Translations under genes and position numbers: made by a program
In this document: one piece after another, positions 1 through 5,615 of the stretch
How positions within the stretch are numbered: position 1 is the stretch's first letter
Layout of the letters: every line of letters begins with the position of its first letter
Source: Desulfobacula sp.
GTDB taxonomy: Bacteria > Desulfobacterota > Desulfobacteria > Desulfobacterales > Desulfobacteraceae
DNA: 39,507 nucleotides
Reading direction: 5' to 3'
Assembly: GCF_030145145.1 (NCBI RefSeq)
Contig: NZ_JAQYWD010000046.1
Location: 1-39,507, forward strand
The notes under the pieces: generated by a model
What the model saw: only the letters and a program-made list of their open reading frames with translations
What the model was told of the DNA's origin: nothing
Databases searched by the model: none

Positions 1-1252
1 GCTCCACTAAGCGGTGGTAAAGGCCGGATACTTCATAATTTTCCAGGGTCACGGCGTTTAGATTGTAGCGTTCATGGTCTTTCAGAATTTGTTTTACAAT
101 CAGTTTTTCCGTATTGACCTTAAAATTAACTTGATTCAAAGTTACAAACTGCGACTCTTTGCCTGGATTTTGAATTTTTAGAACAACCGTCCATATACTG
201 GCATCGGATTTTGAAGTCTGAATTAAATTCTTTGCCCTATCTAAACCGGCACCGATAAAATATTCACGGCCCTGGGTCAATTCCTTAACCTGTTCGGGTG
301 TTACAGGTAGCGGGTAATCCTTTTGGATACCGGTAATAATGTCATGGGAAAACAGGTTATTAATGGACTGTGTTCTGATACCCAGGATGTCACGCTTAAA
401 TTCATCGGGGAGCAATGTCTTTTCAAGGGCCTTAGCCTTGGCTCGATCTATCCAGACCGGGGCATTAGCATTGTAATCGTCCCAATCTTTATAATAAAGA
501 TGGTTACAAACCATATCGGGGTCAATCTCACAGGCCTCTTGCAGGTTATGGACATGGCCGCCAAAACCATCGGTATTGGAGTCACAAAGGATAAGTGTGT
601 CCTGGGAGTCAAGTAAACTGGCCTGCCATGCATTAAAAACGCTTGTATCCGGGCAGGCGTGGAAATCACTTACCCACAATAAATTGCAGCGATCCCCAAA
701 ACTGGCAGCCATGTTTAGGCCCCGCATGGACTGAATAACACCTGCAATTTTTTTCTTGTGAATCCAGCGAATCTCTGTTTTTGAAATTTCAAGAGTCTTT
801 TTCTCCGTCACAAGCGCCCATAATTTAGGACTGCGTTCAATCGTTTTCACAAGCCGATTGAATTGAGTGCGGCGGCTGTGACTCTCTTCGTTTCCCAAAA
901 GCTGAATAGTGAAGTTGTCTCTGGTGGTCAAAAGCCATAGAACAACCAGCATGAATAGCGTTGACTTTCCATGGCGGCGGGGCTCTATGTTTAAAATCAG
1001 GTTGTAAAGAAACCCACTACCCTTTGAAGCAAAGCATTTATCTATTAAAAGTTGCTGGTGGGCTGTGGGCTTGAAGACCTCATATTTATTTTTGGAATTT
1101 AAAACCCTGGGCTCGTAATATCTCAACCAGACCATAAAACCTGCCGGGCTGTTTTCTTCGGCTTGCAAAAGCAATTTGGAGCGTAGAATGCCGCTTTTAT
1201 CCCGAACAAGGCCGGGTGGCACTGTCCGTTTTATTGGCTTCCCTTTGGGCAT
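1..1252 (-). CDS. Terminase large subunit-like ATPase/nuclease (3' end beyond the window)
   Basis: Reading the minus strand from an ATG at 1252 gives 417 open codons that run off the left edge. The frame has a P-loop-like stretch IEPRRHGKST near residues 89-98, a Walker B-like strand NLLWVSDFHA near 190-199, a following LILCDSN stretch resembling the coupling motif, and a later FIGAGLDRAKN segment that could be the first acidic strand of an RNase H-like nuclease. This order is that of phage terminase large subunits, which pump DNA into capsids and cut it. The ATG overlaps the stop of the upstream small gene by one base (TAATG), so the two are probably translationally coupled. The acid after the Walker B aspartate is not a glutamate, which is atypical. 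A plasmid or satellite packaging ATPase is an alternative. No capsid or portal gene is visible. Confidence 0.7.
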   Translation of the reverse strand, partial: MPKGKPIKRTVPPGLVRDKSGILRSKLLLQAEENSPAGFMVWLRYYEPRVLNSKNKYEVFKPTAHQQLLIDKCFASKGSGFLYNLILNIEPRRHGKSTLFMLVVLWLLTTRDNFTIQLLGNEESHSRRTQFNRLVKTIERSPKLWALVTEKKTLEISKTEIRWIHKKKIAGVIQSMRGLNMAASFGDRCNLLWVSDFHACPDTSVFNAWQASLLDSQDTLILCDSNTDGFGGHVHNLQEACEIDPDMVCNHLYYKDWDDYNANAPVWIDRAKAKALEKTLLPDEFKRDILGIRTQSINNLFSHDIITGIQKDYPLPVTPEQVKELTQGREYFIGAGLDRAKNLIQTSKSDASIWTVVLKIQNPGKESQFVTLNQVNFKVNTEKLIVKQILKDHERYNLNAVTLENYEVSGLYHRLVE

Positions 1253-1482
1253 TATTCGGTTGATTCCTCTGATGGAATCACCTTTTCAATGTTCCGCAGA
1301 CAGGCAGGACAAAACCACTCCCCATCTGCTGCAAGCCCTTCACAACCGAAATCTTTCATTTTACATGGAGTTTCACCGGGGCTATGGTTTAGCTGTGTGA
1401 TTTCAATCTTCTTTGTAACCTTGCCAGATTTTAATATCTTCTCACTGGTTTTAATGGTTACTTCAATCGCTTGTTTTTTCAT
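1252..1482 (-). CDS. Small Cys-rich hypothetical protein between HUH and terminase genes
   Basis: This is a 76-residue protein of unknown function. It has a Lys-rich amphipathic N-terminal half (MKKQAIEVTIKTSEKILK) and a C-terminal cluster of four cysteines (CKMKDFGC about 14 residues before CPACL) that could bind a metal ion. It starts 8 bases after the HUH gene stop, and its own stop overlaps the start of the terminase-like gene by one base. The three genes therefore look like one minus-strand operon. I recognise no named family. A terminase small-subunit or DNA-binding adaptor role would be a guess from position alone. Confidence 0.6.
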   Translation of the reverse strand: MKKQAIEVTIKTSEKILKSGKVTKKIEITQLNHSPGETPCKMKDFGCEGLAADGEWFCPACLRNIEKVIPSEESTE

Positions 1483-1490
1483 ATTTCCCT

Positions 1491-2471
1491 TTATGCTGCC
1501 TTTTTGTTTTCATAGCATCTCGGCCCAATGGCTACTTTCGTCTTTGCAAGCTCCCTGGCTAAGTCAAGCAGCCGTTGGGCATCGGTTTTACCGATAAACA
1601 CATTTGAACCATTTCCTTGGTTCATAATGCTTAGTTTTCGGCCGGTGGAAATGGTGCGCTTCCGGCTGTTGTGCTTTTTAACCTGGGCTGTTATGTAATT
1701 TTTCAATAGCCGTCTGAATATTTTGCCCTCTGTGGGGTTCAATTCTTGTTTGGGCACTACTTCTACGGGCGGGATACCTATCTTAAACCACGCTCTGCCA
1801 ATTGAAAAACCAGCGTGATATTCTTTTCTACGGCCCTTCTCAATATAATAGCCGTCCAGGGCTTCAAGTGCCCTGTTATCGTGGGGTTTACAAAGGTAGG
1901 ATATCCATGCCTTTGTATCGGTCTGAATAGGCCGGGAATCATAGCTTTTGGCGGCTGCTTTATCCAGATAGCTATGATACCCCGGCTTTTCCAGCTCTTG
2001 GTTCCCCAACCAGAAGGTTTTAAATTCTTTATCGTATTTTTCAAATTGTTTGGTCACGACAAGGTGCATATGCGGCAAGGGCTGGCCTGTAAAATACCCT
2101 GATTTTCGACATTCATACTCGACCTTGACAAACCCTGAAATATTCCTTTCCTCAAGCCATGCCATTACTTTTTTCCGAATAACATCGAAACGCTTAATTC
2201 TTGCCTTCGGGCCTTTGTACCCAAAAAAGAATGCGTCATGTGGATTCAGGGTTATAAAATGCGCCATAAACGGTGCTGATTTTGTCAGAACCACTTTGAA
2301 ATTACATTGTGACGATTTTGAAAAGCAATCAACGATCCCTCTTTTGTGTTCAGATTGTATTTTCATTTTACCATCCATCTGTTTTTTTGATGCGGTGACA
2401 TCCGGCGGGCTGATAGAAGCCAAACCTCCTGTGAAGATTTGCACCGTCTCATTATTCTGTTCTGGTCTCAT
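1491..2471 (-). CDS. HUH-type replication initiator / relaxase-like endonuclease
   Basis: The 326-residue product carries the three motifs of single-strand-nicking HUH enzymes in order: a hydrophobic strand HFITLNP at 71-77 (motif 1), a metal-binding HxH in PHMHLVV at 133-139 (motif 2), and SYLCKPHD at 191-198 with a single candidate nucleophile Tyr192 and Lys195 (motif 3, YxxK). Such proteins nick one strand at a hairpin-associated origin and start rolling-circle replication or transfer. The C-terminal third is basic (KKHNSRKRTIS), fitting DNA binding. The ATG is preceded by GAGG about 8 bases upstream. It leads a minus-strand operon with a terminase-like ATPase and sits just downstream of a long nested inverted repeat (2534-2620). 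The exact HUH subfamily is not resolved. One Tyr argues against a two-Tyr phage A-type protein. Confidence 0.72.
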   Translation of the reverse strand: MRPEQNNETVQIFTGGLASISPPDVTASKKQMDGKMKIQSEHKRGIVDCFSKSSQCNFKVVLTKSAPFMAHFITLNPHDAFFFGYKGPKARIKRFDVIRKKVMAWLEERNISGFVKVEYECRKSGYFTGQPLPHMHLVVTKQFEKYDKEFKTFWLGNQELEKPGYHSYLDKAAAKSYDSRPIQTDTKAWISYLCKPHDNRALEALDGYYIEKGRRKEYHAGFSIGRAWFKIGIPPVEVVPKQELNPTEGKIFRRLLKNYITAQVKKHNSRKRTISTGRKLSIMNQGNGSNVFIGKTDAQRLLDLARELAKTKVAIGPRCYENKKAA

Positions 2472-2533
2472 TGGGGAACCTCTTTCATGTGTTAAATTTC
2501 TTTTATTTTTTCAACATCCCTATATAAACGGGG

Positions 2534-2620
2534 TTATTAGGCAATTTTCCAAGTGGTCAAATCTCAAGCCCTTTAATGACGGGCTTCTATGGAAAATGGT
2601 TTTTTTAAAGTGCCTAATAA
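2534..2620. repeat. 87-bp nested inverted repeat upstream of the HUH gene
   Basis: Three nested pairs of complementary segments are visible: TTATTAGGCA at 2534-2543 with TGCCTAATAA at 2611-2620, TTTTCCA at 2545-2551 with TGGAAAA at 2590-2596, and AAGCCC at 2566-2571 with GGGCTT at 2581-2586. All pairs are perfect and correctly ordered to fold into one long stem with internal loops. The position, 63 bases upstream of the HUH endonuclease start, makes a replication/nicking origin or a structured mRNA leader plausible. Both roles are inferred. Confidence 0.55.
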
Positions 2621-2686
2621 AAATTTTAGATTCCCTCCAAAAATATCTTTAATATAAAAACAACTAATTAACTTTTACTTAAAAAT

Positions 2687-2724
2687 ATAAATGGCCTTGA
2701 GTTTTATTTCTCAAGGCCATTTAT
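2687..2724 (-). terminator. Perfect 15-bp hairpin, probable terminator of the 56-codon gene
   Basis: The arms 2687-2701 and 2710-2724 are exact reverse complements (core AATGGCCTTGAG / CTCAAGGCCATT) around an 8-base loop. It begins 22 bases after the stop of the small minus-strand gene. On that strand it is followed by an AT-rich tract with a run of five T, so it fits an intrinsic terminator insulating the HUH operon from upstream transcription. Confidence 0.7.
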
Positions 2725-2746
2725 AAATTGGAATATGGTGTTTGTG

Positions 2747-2917
2747 TTACATGACTGTCACCGGGTTGTCATCGTTCCTGATAAGGAGGCAGTGTCCGTC
2801 GCCCATAAGCACTGCTGTATCACCATTTGGGCGGACATAGGTATCAGGGCTTGCAGTTGATTCAAAGTCTTCTTTTAAGGACACAATTTCATCTGATACG
2901 ACTTGGAAGCGTTTCAT
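2747..2917 (-). CDS. 56-residue hypothetical protein of the mobile element
   Basis: A short gene reads MKRFQVVSDEIVSLKEDFES at its start and ends DDNPVTVM. It has a clear ribosome site, AAAGGAG, 6-7 bases before the ATG, and is followed by a strong hairpin terminator, so it is a self-contained transcription unit. I recognise no family. It is acidic and too short for an obvious helix-turn-helix. It is the first leftward gene from the operator region at 3043-3109, where mobile elements usually keep control genes, but no function is claimed. Confidence 0.6.
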   Translation of the reverse strand: MKRFQVVSDEIVSLKEDFESTASPDTYVRPNGDTAVLMGDGHCLLIRNDDNPVTVM

Positions 2918-3042
2918 GGTTTACTCCTTTTTTAAATTAAATAAAATTTGATCTTAACTATGTTAAAACCAGTAATTTATTCAAAATACAATGTCAAGCT
3001 CTTTTTTTATAAGTTACTGAAATAAATATTAAAAAGTTGAAG

Positions 3043-3109
3043 AAAGTGTTGACACTTTGTAAAATTACATATAATCGGTTACTATATTTTTTCAAAGTGT
3101 CAACGCTTT
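3043..3109. promoter_or_regulatory. Paired palindromic operator-like sites
   Basis: AAAGTGTTGACACTTTG at 3043-3059 is repeated in inverted orientation at 3093-3109 with a single mismatch. Each copy is itself nearly a palindrome (AAAGTGT..ACACTTT), as expected of a dimeric repressor site. The left copy contains the -35 hexamer of a rightward promoter candidate. The pair lies between divergent transcription units, the leftward 56-codon/HUH/terminase block and the rightward Rha block, so it probably controls one or both. Confidence 0.5.
3049..3075 (+). promoter_or_regulatory. Candidate promoter of the Rha locus
   Basis: TTGACA at 3049-3054 and TATAAT at 3070-3075 both match the sigma-70 consensus exactly but are separated by 15 bases rather than 17. 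The -35 lies inside the palindrome at 3043-3059, so a bound repressor would block it. A transcript from here would carry the palindromic remnant box at 3122-3163 in its leader. Confidence 0.45.
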
Positions 3110-3121
3110 TTTGACTTTTTA

Positions 3122-3189
3122 GTAAAAGAATTTAGCCAATTCAAAATTGAATTGGCTAACTATCTGGATAAACAGGGAAAAATCAATCC
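3122..3189 (+). pseudogene. Rha box remnant in the leader of the first Rha gene
   Basis: In frame 2 this reads VKEFSQFKIELANYLDKQGKIN, which aligns column for column with the EFNQLNFELVEY...DKKG segment of the downstream Rha genes. No start codon or preceding domain remains, so it is a leftover copy. Its palindrome has 13-bp perfect arms (3132-3144 / 3147-3159). Its core is AAAATT, the reverse complement of the AATTTT core in the other copies, so it encodes KI where the others encode NF. It ends where the ATG of the first Rha gene begins. Confidence 0.6.
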
Positions 3190-3672
3190 ATGCCGATACC
3201 GTCCATTGAATTGCCGGAAGGCCTTGTTACCCTGGGTGAAGACGGCAAGCTCACCACCACCAGCCTGAAGGTTGCTGAAGTGTTCGGGAAGCGGCATGGC
3301 AATGTTGTCAGGGACATTCAATATCTTGAATGTAGTAAAGAATTCAACCAACTCAATTTTGAGTTGGTTGAATATATGGATAAAAAAGGGGAGCTTAGGC
3401 CAAGTTATGGGAAAGAACACAAGAATGTAATTAGAATTATCAAAAGTCTTAACTGCAATGAAGAATATGGTCGGCTCAATTTTGAGCCCACTAACTATCT
3501 GGATAAACAGGGAAAAACAAAACCCTTAACTGTCGTTTTGAATTTAGAGCGGGAAATTTTTCCCGCTCTAAATTCAAAAGCCTTGATTGTAGTGCGTCTT
3601 TCACTGGCGTTAATTTTAACGCCAGTGAATATAAAGACTCAACTGGCCGACTTTTACCTTGCTATAATATAA
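3190..3672 (+). CDS. Rha-type phage regulatory protein, mosaic/truncated copy
   Basis: The 160-residue frame begins MPIPSIELPEGLVTLGEDGK and then shows the Rha N-terminal domain: TTTSLKVAEVFGKRHGNVVRDI, CSKEFNQLNFELVEY, DKKGELRPSY. Rha proteins of temperate phages act as DNA-binding antirepressor or regulatory factors. After PSY the sequence jumps into the middle of a second copy (GKEHKNVIRIIKSLNC...EEYGRLNFEPTNYLDKQGK), consistent with recombination between repeats. The normal Rha C-terminal half is absent, and the last 45 or so residues look like out-of-frame readthrough of the next copy. An AGGG about 12 bases upstream is a weak ribosome site. It is expressed from the promoter candidate at 3049-3075 if at all. 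Confidence 0.6.
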   Translation: MPIPSIELPEGLVTLGEDGKLTTTSLKVAEVFGKRHGNVVRDIQYLECSKEFNQLNFELVEYMDKKGELRPSYGKEHKNVIRIIKSLNCNEEYGRLNFEPTNYLDKQGKTKPLTVVLNLEREIFPALNSKALIVVRLSLALILTPVNIKTQLADFYLAII

Positions 3673-3905
3673 CCCGTGACGGTTTCACCACCACCAGTTT
3701 GAAGGTTGCTGAAGTGTATGGGAAGCGACATGACCATGTAATTGAAAAAATTAAAGGGCTTAATTGCAGTAAAGAATTTAACCGCCTTAATTTTAGGGGC
3801 GTTGAATATATTGATAAAAAAGGGGGACTTAGGCATAGTTCTATATTCAACCAGGGAGGTTTTTCCCTGGTTGAATATAGGAGCTTAGACCATCTTATGA
3901 AATGA
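3507..3905 (+). pseudogene. Internal Rha segments in another frame, no start codon
   Basis: Frame 3 is open from 3507 to the TGA at 3903-3905 and is clearly Rha-like: LNCRFEFRAGNFSRSKF, then LDCSASFTGVNFNASEY, STGRLLPCYNITRDGF, TTTSLKVAEVYGKRHDHV, CSKEFNRLNFRGVEY and IFNQGGFSLVEY. It overlaps the 3190 gene out of frame, so a one-base change in the A-rich stretch near 3511-3524 would join them. No ATG starts it. The stop overlaps the ATG of the next Rha gene (ATGA). The order of pieces is abnormal, with partial units fused at or near the palindromic boxes, so I treat it as a broken or shuffled copy. Frameshifted expression cannot be excluded. Confidence 0.55.
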
Positions 3906-4339
3906 CCCGTGACGGTTTCACCACCACCAGTTTGAAGATCGCTGAAGTTTACGGGAAAGATCATTCCAATATTATAAAAAAGATTCTCGGACTCAATTGC
4001 AGTGAGGAATTTAGCCGCGTAAATTTTAACGCGGCTAACTACCTGAGTAAACAGGGTAAAATGATACCTATGTATAATATAACCCGTACAGGCTTCGCCT
4101 TTTTGGTTGGAAAATTTTCCGGAAAGAAGGCCGGTTTATTTATGGAACAATTCATTGCAGTTTTTAACGCCATGGAAAAAGCCCTGATGCAACCCACGGT
4201 GACCAGTGCACCCGTTGTATATCAAACCGACCCGGCATTGAAACAGGCCCTTGTTTCAATGGCTGAAATGCAAAGACACAATGATAAAAATGACGAAAAT
4301 GATAAAGGGAAAACCAGACCGGGAATATCAAGGTTATAA
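3902..4339 (+). CDS. Rha family transcriptional regulator, most complete copy
   Basis: The 145-residue product has an N-terminal Rha domain (FTTTSLKIAEVYGKDHSNIIKKI, CSEEFSRVNFNAANY, PMYNITRTGFAFLVGKF) followed by the conserved C-terminal part GKKAGLFMEQFIAVFNAME and a polar tail rich in N, D and K. It is the only copy with the full order of domains. Its beginning, MTRDGFTTTSLK, looks like a fusion: the MTRDGF is normally found after the PxYNI motif inside the protein, and the same DNA (CCCGTGACGGTTTCACCACC onward) occurs in the preceding copy at 3673-3704. The ATG overlaps the previous stop (ATGA), suggesting coupling. The palindrome at 4011-4038 lies inside it. Confidence 0.68.
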   Translation: MTRDGFTTTSLKIAEVYGKDHSNIIKKILGLNCSEEFSRVNFNAANYLSKQGKMIPMYNITRTGFAFLVGKFSGKKAGLFMEQFIAVFNAMEKALMQPTVTSAPVVYQTDPALKQALVSMAEMQRHNDKNDENDKGKTRPGISRL

Positions 4340-4655
4340 AAATGGATAGGCGTTTTTGATCTCCAAGGGGAAAAGAAAATGCCAGCACATGGGAATCACA
4401 GTAAAGTGTGCCCCTGGTCGCTCCGCTCCCAGGTTGATATAGAGAAGGGCTTTATAAGGGGGCAAGCGCTTTTTGACCTCAAAGGGAACATGTGTCGATA
4501 GAAGGGGCTTATATCCTGCTGTATATAATAGAGGGGTTCGCCTGCGCTCACCTTTCAGTATAAGGGGGGTGTAATGGGCTGAAAGGCTTTGTTGATAGGG
4601 TTCTGCTTGTTTTAGTTCGGGGTGGGTTGTGTATGTATGTTGTATTACCAAGGTG
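4340..4655. other. Noncoding G-rich region with degenerate direct repeats at the end of the mobile element
   Basis: No gene is supported here. Two related segments occur: GCGTTTTTGATCTCCAAGGG from 4350 and GCGCTTTTTGACCTCAAAGG from 4466. AGAAGGGCTTTATA at 4443 is echoed by AGAAGGGGCTTATA near 4500. A small CCTGG...CCAGG hairpin with a 10-base loop lies near 4409-4430. The stretch could be a noncoding end or attachment region of the element, but no flanking duplication was found. Confidence 0.35.
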
Positions 4656-4689
4656 TTCCCGGCCCTGAATGGATGTATCAGGCCGGGAA
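4656..4689 (-). terminator. GC-rich hairpin after the HsdR_N-like gene
   Basis: TTCCCGGCCCTGA and TCAGGCCGGGAA pair around a 9-base loop with one bulged base, 8 bases after the stop of the minus-strand gene at 4698. No U-run follows on either strand, so termination is likely but not certain. Confidence 0.45.
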
Positions 4690-4697
4690 TGGTCTAT

Positions 4698-5300
4698 TCA
4701 ATCTTTTTCCGCTTTTGGACTTGGGTAACAATACCCGTTTGGACATTTGAAATCATCATTCATATAACATGATCCATCCACCTCACAGGCATAGGCAATT
4801 CTGGATGCCTGATCAAGCCGGACCGCCTTAATGGGCGCAAAGGAAAAAGATGCCATATTTTCTTCTATGGTTTTTTTATCCGGAAGATGTTCAAGCCCGG
4901 TGGCCATGACCTTCCCTGAATTCCCGTCAAGGATCTCGGCATCTTCACCATTTGTAACGACAACAATCGGAATTTGGTAAGGTCTGAGGATTCTGGAGAG
5001 TGCCAGTGTCGAAAGACGTCTGGTGACAAGGGAACCCGGCGCATATTGAATCAATACAATGGTTTTTTCCTGGTATGTGATAAGAAAATCCACTTTTATG
5101 GTTGCTTTTTTCTCTCCTGCAACCACCTCAAGGCTGATATTGCTCTCAATTTCTTGTTTTTCAAACTTGCCGGCCAATACGAGATTTTCCACAATTTTCT
5201 GACGATATCGTTCATCCAGAGTATCGGTTAAAACAGCACCAGTCAAAAAATCATTGAGTTCTCCAAGCACCAGATGATGCGGGTTGGGTTCATTTTCCAT
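4698..5300 (-). CDS. HsdR N-terminal-domain-like protein with degenerate nuclease motif
   Basis: The 200-residue protein resembles the type I restriction HsdR_N fold found as stand-alone proteins in many deltaproteobacteria: a helical start (LDERYRQKIVENLVLAGKF), then strands KATIKVDFLITY and KTIVLIQYAPGSLVTRR. In active PD-(D/E)xK nucleases the second strand carries ExK; here the position is QYA, so the catalytic pair is lost although the first Asp (VDF) remains. A nucleic-acid-binding or regulatory role is therefore more likely than cutting. Four cysteines near the C-terminus (ACEVDGSC, KCPNGYC) may bind metal. No other restriction genes are nearby. It stands alone with its start just upstream of a long AT-rich intergenic stretch shared with wtpA. 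Confidence 0.6.
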   Translation of the reverse strand: MENEPNPHHLVLGELNDFLTGAVLTDTLDERYRQKIVENLVLAGKFEKQEIESNISLEVVAGEKKATIKVDFLITYQEKTIVLIQYAPGSLVTRRLSTLALSRILRPYQIPIVVVTNGEDAEILDGNSGKVMATGLEHLPDKKTIEENMASFSFAPIKAVRLDQASRIAYACEVDGSCYMNDDFKCPNGYCYPSPKAEKD

Positions 5301-5548
5301 TTATGATTTCCTCTATGTTTAGCGTTAACCTGAATGAATGCAGATCATGGGTTACCTCACAAACCGTAACATTTACTTTCTTCCTTTAATGCTAAGAATC
5401 ATCCATCCTTTTACAAGTCCAGTGGTACAGGAAAAAACTTCCCAGATACTGGATTCTGTTGCAACACAAAAAAAAATTCGCATTTTATTGTTATTTTTGG
5501 TAACTATTAGTTAATTTGAGTATTATTTTTTCTGACCATATTTATTTC
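5301..5548. other. Divergent intergenic region between HsdR_N-like gene and wtpA
   Basis: The region is AT-rich and noncoding. An inverted repeat GTTAC (5351-5355) / GTAAC (5366-5370) with a 10-base gap is the only symmetric motif noticed. It could be an operator for a molybdate/tungstate regulator, but I see no sequence that I can assign to a known ModE or TunR box. Confidence 0.25.
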
Positions 5549-5577
5549 TTGACTAAGTTTAAATCAAAAACTATAGA
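5549..5577 (+). promoter_or_regulatory. Sigma-70 type promoter of wtpABC
   Basis: TTGACT at 5549-5554 and TATAGA at 5572-5577 are separated by exactly 17 bases. A ribosome site AGGAG follows at about 5603-5607, in front of the wtpA ATG at 5616. This is the best-formed promoter in the window and would drive the three-gene importer operon. Confidence 0.6.
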
Positions 5578-5615
5578 TTGGGTTTGTTTTTAACTACTAA
5601 ATAGGAGATCATATA

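Larger units (their letters stand above)
3132..4038 (+). repeat. Series of eight codon-centred palindromic boxes in Rha segments
   Basis: Each box encodes EF-xxx-NF-xxx-xY (or an equivalent) and is a DNA palindrome centred exactly between the N and F codons, leaving two unpaired bases (TT). Arms: 3132-3144/3147-3159 (13 bp), 3342-3356/3359-3373 (15 bp), 3473-3479/3482-3488 (7 bp), 3536-3556/3559-3579 (21 bp), 3600-3613/3616-3629 (14 bp), 3780-3790/3793-3803 (decayed), 3841-3857/3864-3880 (17 bp, 6-base loop), 4011-4023/4026-4038 (13 bp, one mismatch). Arm sequences differ among copies (CAACTCAA, GAGCGGGAAA, GGCGTTAA, ACCAGGGA, GCCGCGTAAA), yet each is matched by its own complement. None has a U-run, so they are not terminators. 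Confidence 0.85.

Noticed and set aside
2050-2652. 200-codon plus-strand frame over the HUH gene and its leader
   Set aside because: It runs antisense to the HUH gene, has no ribosome site or recognisable motifs, and its composition follows the complementary gene.
3043-3109. Invertible promoter segment
   Set aside because: Inverted repeats flank only about 33 bases and no invertase gene is nearby; twin operator fits better.
3507-3530. Programmed -1 frameshift joining the Rha frames
   Set aside because: GGAAAAACAAAACCC is A-rich, but no X XXY YYZ heptamer is in the right frame; mutation or recombination is simpler.
3132-4038. Palindromes as a series of intrinsic terminators
   Set aside because: None is followed by a U-run on either strand, and all lie within reading frames at the same codon position.
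3122-4339. CRISPR array
   Set aside because: Repeats are long protein-coding units with variable palindromes; there are no regular short repeats or spacers and no cas genes.
3122-4339. Classical diversity-generating retroelement
   Set aside because: No reverse transcriptase, and variation is complementary between arms rather than restricted to adenines.
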